From positions 1 through 64,000 of the forward strand of contig CAYZJH010000013.1 in assembly GCA_964478625.1 (NCBI GenBank): a stretch of DNA of 64,000 bases. The letters run 5' to 3'. Shown one piece after another: positions 61,209 through 64,000 of this stretch. Positions within the stretch are counted from its first letter, which is position 1; the number at the start of each line of letters is the position of its first letter. A program made the translations under genes and the position numbers. The stretch is from SKZT01 sp964478625. GTDB lineage: Bacteria > Desulfobacterota > Desulfobacteria > Desulfobacterales > SKZT01. The notes beneath the pieces were generated by a model. It was not told the DNA's origin. It searched no databases and saw nothing but the letters and a program-made list of their open reading frames with translations.

Positions 61209-61769
61209 TTATTTATCCGCGATGATCCATGTCCGAAAATTTTTTGTTTTTTCAATCCTGGGATTCAGGCCGCTATCGGAAATGATGCTGCTGATTTCCT
61301 GGGAAGACAGAAATCGGCTGTTCATTTTCAGAATGTTTTCCAAAAGGGCAACTATTTTGACAGCAAAAAGATGGATATCCGGCTCCTCAATCACAAGTCT
61401 TCCTCCCGGTTTCAGGACACGGATGATCTCACGGACAGCTTGTCTTTGGTCATAAAAATGGTGAAGTGCATCCACCACAAGAACACGGTCGAATGTATCC
61501 TTTTCAAAAGGGAGCCGTTCTGCACAAGATTGGACCAACAGAAGATTCCGCTTGCGCTTTGCCTGAACCAGCATGGGAAAAGACAAGTCGCTGACCACCA
61601 CTTTTCTGGTTGCGGTGTGAAAATGAATTGAAATCCGTCCGGTACCGCCACCGGCGTCCAGCAATAAGCCTTTGACAGGCAATTTAGTCAAGCGTGCAAG
61701 GTGATCCGGAAACCTTCGACCCAGAAAAAAATCATAAACCGGAGCAACCATTCCAAAGGAGTCTTTCAC
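61209..61769 (-). CDS. Class I SAM-dependent methyltransferase
   Basis: A 186-aa methyltransferase of the UbiE/type-11 group. SAM-binding motif I is LLDAGGGTGRIS (about 36-47), motif II is VVSDLSFPML, and the DRVLVVDALHHF and LKPGGRLVIEEPD motifs follow. The protein is shorter than UbiE (about 250 aa), lacking part of the C-terminal cap. A small-molecule substrate is likely but unknown. The preferred start at 61769 gives MKDSFGMVAPVYDFFLG. Confidence 0.85.
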   Translation of the reverse strand: MKDSFGMVAPVYDFFLGRRFPDHLARLTKLPVKGLLLDAGGGTGRISIHFHTATRKVVVSDLSFPMLVQAKRKRNLLLVQSCAERLPFEKDTFDRVLVVDALHHFYDQRQAVREIIRVLKPGGRLVIEEPDIHLFAVKIVALLENILKMNSRFLSSQEISSIISDSGLNPRIEKTKNFRTWIIADK

Positions 61770-61979
61770 AATAGGATACCTCCCGGCTCATTTGGTAAAA
61801 AACATCTGTTTACGAATAAAAACAATACTGTTAAACTGAATCATCTCAAAAAGATAGAATTTTTTGAAATGTTCAGGCAAATATACGGATTTCCGCCTTC
61901 ACCCGTGGATGCCTCCCATCAGTGGTAATTCACCCATGGGGTTCAAGGTATGTCAGTATCTTCTGTGGATCACTGTTAA

Positions 61980-61992
61980 GGAGCGACTCGCA
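61980..61992 (+). repeat. Second copy of GGAGCGACTCGCA
   Basis: The 13-bp sequence at 59617-59629 recurs exactly here, 20 bp before the ferredoxin-protein start. It suggests that a repeat fragment lies in this 5' leader too. The remainder of the 242-bp gap (61770-62011) carries no gene. Confidence 0.5.
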
Positions 61993-62011
61993 TACAAGGA
62001 CTGAAATCAAA

Positions 62012-63295
62012 ATGGCCCATAAACACACCAGCTCCGTTTATTCCCAACTTACTGACCGTCTCAACCGGTTTCCCCAGGGGGCACCTGCCTCTGAGCTTTT
62101 ATACCAGATTCTCAAAATGTTTTTTACTGAAAAGGAAGCGGGTCTGGTTGCTCGGTTACCCATCAAACCCTTTACCGTTGAAAAAGCGGCCCGGATCTGG
62201 AAAATGAGTCCTTCCCAAACCCAAAAGATCCTTGATAACCTGGCATCACGCGCAATCCTTCTGGATATAAAGAAAAACGGCGAAACATCTTATCTGCTTC
62301 CGCCACCCATGGCCGGATTTTTTGAGTTTTCCCTGATGCGAATCCGAAATGATATCAATCAGAAACTTCTCAGCGAGCTTTTTTATCAGTATCTGAATGT
62401 GGAAGAAGATTTTATCCGCGCGCTTTTTACCGACGGACAAACCCAACTGGGACGGGTTTTTGTCAACGAAACGGCACTTTCCCGGGAAAACGCCCTTTAT
62501 GTGCTCGACTATGAGCGAGCCACCCATATCATTCAAACTTCAGATCCCATGGGCGTCGGAATATGTTATTGCCGCCATAAGATGTCTCATGTGGGCAAAG
62601 ACTGTAATGCCCCCAAAGACACATGCATGACTTTTAACACTTCAGCCGCCTCACTTATCCGGCACGGTCACTCCCGGAAGGTTGAAAAGTCCGAAGGCCT
62701 GGAACTTCTTCAAAAAGCCTATGAGCACAACCTGGTGCAATTCGGCGAAAATGTGCGCCAAGGGGTCAATTTTATCTGCAACTGCTGCGGATGCTGCTGT
62801 GAGGCCATGATCGCCGCAAAACGATTTTCGCTGATGCACACCATTCATACCACCCAATTTATTCCCGAACTGAACACCAAAGCGTGCAAAGGATGCGGCA
62901 AATGCGTGTCAGCATGCCCGGTGGAAGCAATGAGTCTGGTTTCAGCCAATGATCCGCACAAGCGTAAAAAAAAGAAAGCAAAACTGGATGAAACAATCTG
63001 TCTCGGGTGCGGGGTATGCGTGCGGGTATGCCCTGAGAACGCTCTTTTTTTAACATCCCGGACCCGGCGTGAAATTACTCCGGTGGACAGTGTTTACAGG
63101 ATAGTCCTCATGGCGGTGGAGCGCGGAAAACTCCAGGATTTGATTTTCGACAATCGTTCCTTGTGGAGCCATCGCGCTTTGGCTGCAATCTTAGGAGCCG
63201 TGCTGAAACTTCCCCCTGTCAAACGGGCCATGGCCACCGACCAGTTTCGCTCCCGATATGTGAGCCATTTGATTTCATGGCTTGCACCCTCCTGA
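62012..63295 (+). CDS. Winged-helix and ferredoxin iron-sulfur protein
   Basis: A 427-aa protein. The N-terminal region (about 30-100, with VEKAARIWKMSPSQTQKILDNL) looks like a winged-helix domain. A Cys region follows with CYC (185-187), C198 and C205, then the unusual CNCCGCCC block (256-263). Two ferredoxin-type clusters follow: CxxCxxCxxxC at 292-302 and 330-340. A basic segment (KRKKKKAK) sits between them. Up to four Fe-S clusters are possible. ATG 62012 follows AAGGACTGAAATCAAA; an upstream GTG at 61922 is less likely. Comparable proteins occur in sulfate reducers as orphan ferredoxins. A redox-sensing regulator is one possibility, a soluble electron carrier another. Confidence 0.85.
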   Translation: MAHKHTSSVYSQLTDRLNRFPQGAPASELLYQILKMFFTEKEAGLVARLPIKPFTVEKAARIWKMSPSQTQKILDNLASRAILLDIKKNGETSYLLPPPMAGFFEFSLMRIRNDINQKLLSELFYQYLNVEEDFIRALFTDGQTQLGRVFVNETALSRENALYVLDYERATHIIQTSDPMGVGICYCRHKMSHVGKDCNAPKDTCMTFNTSAASLIRHGHSRKVEKSEGLELLQKAYEHNLVQFGENVRQGVNFICNCCGCCCEAMIAAKRFSLMHTIHTTQFIPELNTKACKGCGKCVSACPVEAMSLVSANDPHKRKKKKAKLDETICLGCGVCVRVCPENALFLTSRTRREITPVDSVYRIVLMAVERGKLQDLIFDNRSLWSHRALAAILGAVLKLPPVKRAMATDQFRSRYVSHLISWLAPS

Positions 63296-63399
63296 TATTG
63301 CGGATCCAAAAAATGGATTTTAGCTTTCGCTGAAATGGCATTGGAAACTGGTTGGATACCAAAAGGCTCCGTTTGGGTATAAAAAGTTCCACCAAAGAT

Positions 63400-64000
63400 C
63401 TATGGGATGAAAACCCGACTGAACCGGAGCCAGAAAAACAGGGCCAATCCACCAGAAACAACTCCCATAGTCCCCAGGACTGTGATTTTGTCAGCCCATG
63501 CCAGGGAAATAATTCCCATAGATACTGAACCAATCATCATGAATGTAAAAATGACCAGCGAGGATGCTGAACCGGTCTCTTGGTCCACCTGCTCCAAAAT
63601 GAGACTGTTGGTCGGCGGCCTGCACAAGCCTAAGGAAAATGACAGGAACCACATGGGAATCGCCAGACTCCATGGACTTGTGTGAGGTGTCAGAATCATC
63701 CAGACCCCACCGGTCATGATACCGGCAAAGGCAATAGTGATCAAAATCTTCTGAGTAATAAAACGGGACATGAAGGAAAATGTCATCGGACCCATCATGA
63801 TGGCCAGAGCATTAAAACCAAAAAAATATCCAAAGGTGCGTTCACTGAGTCCGAAATCAGAGATGTATATTTCAGAGGAAACCGCAATAAAGGCGAAAAA
63901 AGGCAAAACCAACACCGACATGGCCAGCATAAGGCCTGTAAACCGCCGGTTTTTCAGAACCCGAAAATAGATCTTAAGCACATTGGCAGGTGTAACAAGG
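63400..64000 (-). CDS. C-terminal part of a Bcr/CflA-type MFS exporter (truncated at window edge)
   Basis: The frame is open to the right edge of the window, so the N-terminal half lies outside. At least 200 residues are visible with about six hydrophobic helices, corresponding to the second half of a 12-helix transporter. The helix-10 region CRPPTNSLILEQVDQETGSASSLVIF matches the conserved C-terminal motif of the Bcr/CflA drug-proton antiporters. A GTG at 63981 is only an internal codon, not a start. It is convergent with the ferredoxin-protein gene. The substrate is unknown. Confidence 0.85.
   Translation of the reverse strand, partial: LVTPANVLKIYFRVLKNRRFTGLMLAMSVLVLPFFAFIAVSSEIYISDFGLSERTFGYFFGFNALAIMMGPMTFSFMSRFITQKILITIAFAGIMTGGVWMILTPHTSPWSLAIPMWFLSFSLGLCRPPTNSLILEQVDQETGSASSLVIFTFMMIGSVSMGIISLAWADKITVLGTMGVVSGGLALFFWLRFSRVFIP

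Overview
The window reads as chromosome from an anaerobic Desulfobacterota (Deltaproteobacteria) bacterium, probably of the Desulfobacterales or a close relative. This placement is an inference. It rests on an HdrCBA-like electron-transfer operon with a double-length HdrA, a winged-helix/ferredoxin protein, a pyruvoyl-dependent arginine decarboxylase and several small Cys-rich proteins, all set among standard Gram-negative genes with good Shine-Dalgarno (SD) sites. No rRNA operon, complete tRNA gene or CRISPR array is visible.

Positions 1-2930 are the right end of an integrative element: an open gene running off the left edge, an AlpA-type regulator, a 297-aa unknown protein and a P4-type tyrosine integrase, all on the minus strand. 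The element ends in the 3' half of a tRNA-Pro(GGG) sequence, the likely attachment site. Positions 3.1-15.3 kb hold mixed housekeeping and envelope genes: DUF2062 membrane protein, M29 aminopeptidase, alpha/beta hydrolase, LysM protein, TrmO, OmpA lipoprotein, glutaminyl cyclase family protein, FabH-like KAS III, PsiE, a cytidylate-kinase-like protein, an Hsp20-like protein, a phosphoribosyltransferase and YajD.

Positions 15.3-29.6 kb form a glycogen island: two paralogous GT35 alpha-glucan phosphorylases, a GT5 glycogen synthase, a 1430-aa protein joining a GH13 domain to an amylo-1,6-glucosidase domain, and a eukaryote-type branching enzyme, with one LEA-type lipoprotein gene inserted on the opposite strand. 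Together they could make, branch, phosphorolyse and debranch glycogen. No glgC is present in the window.

Positions 29.7-41.3 kb are a minus-strand block: a Lon-family protease, a LuxR-type response regulator, ftsH, then hdrC-hdrB-hdrA, where HdrA is a tandem fusion of two HdrA modules, and a COG2509-type flavoprotein. Positions 41.6-50.6 kb are mainly plus strand: nicotinate phosphoribosyltransferase, a coiled-coil protein, a UPF0182 membrane protein, a GNAT enzyme, and argS followed by the arginine decarboxylase. Positions 50.6-64 kb hold an MFS transporter, an EF-hand membrane protein, an N-acetylglutamate-synthase-like protein, a hybrid histidine kinase, a Dus enzyme, an aminotransferase, a methyltransferase, the winged-helix ferredoxin protein and a truncated Bcr/CflA-type transporter running off the right edge.

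The items most worth a second look are the GH13-GH133 fusion in a eukaryote-like glycogen pathway, the double HdrA behind ftsH, a possible leader-peptide attenuator in front of argS, a hairpin burying the alpA start, an overlapping small-ORF pair at 57.4 kb, and a 480-bp repeat-rich gap at 59.5 kb.
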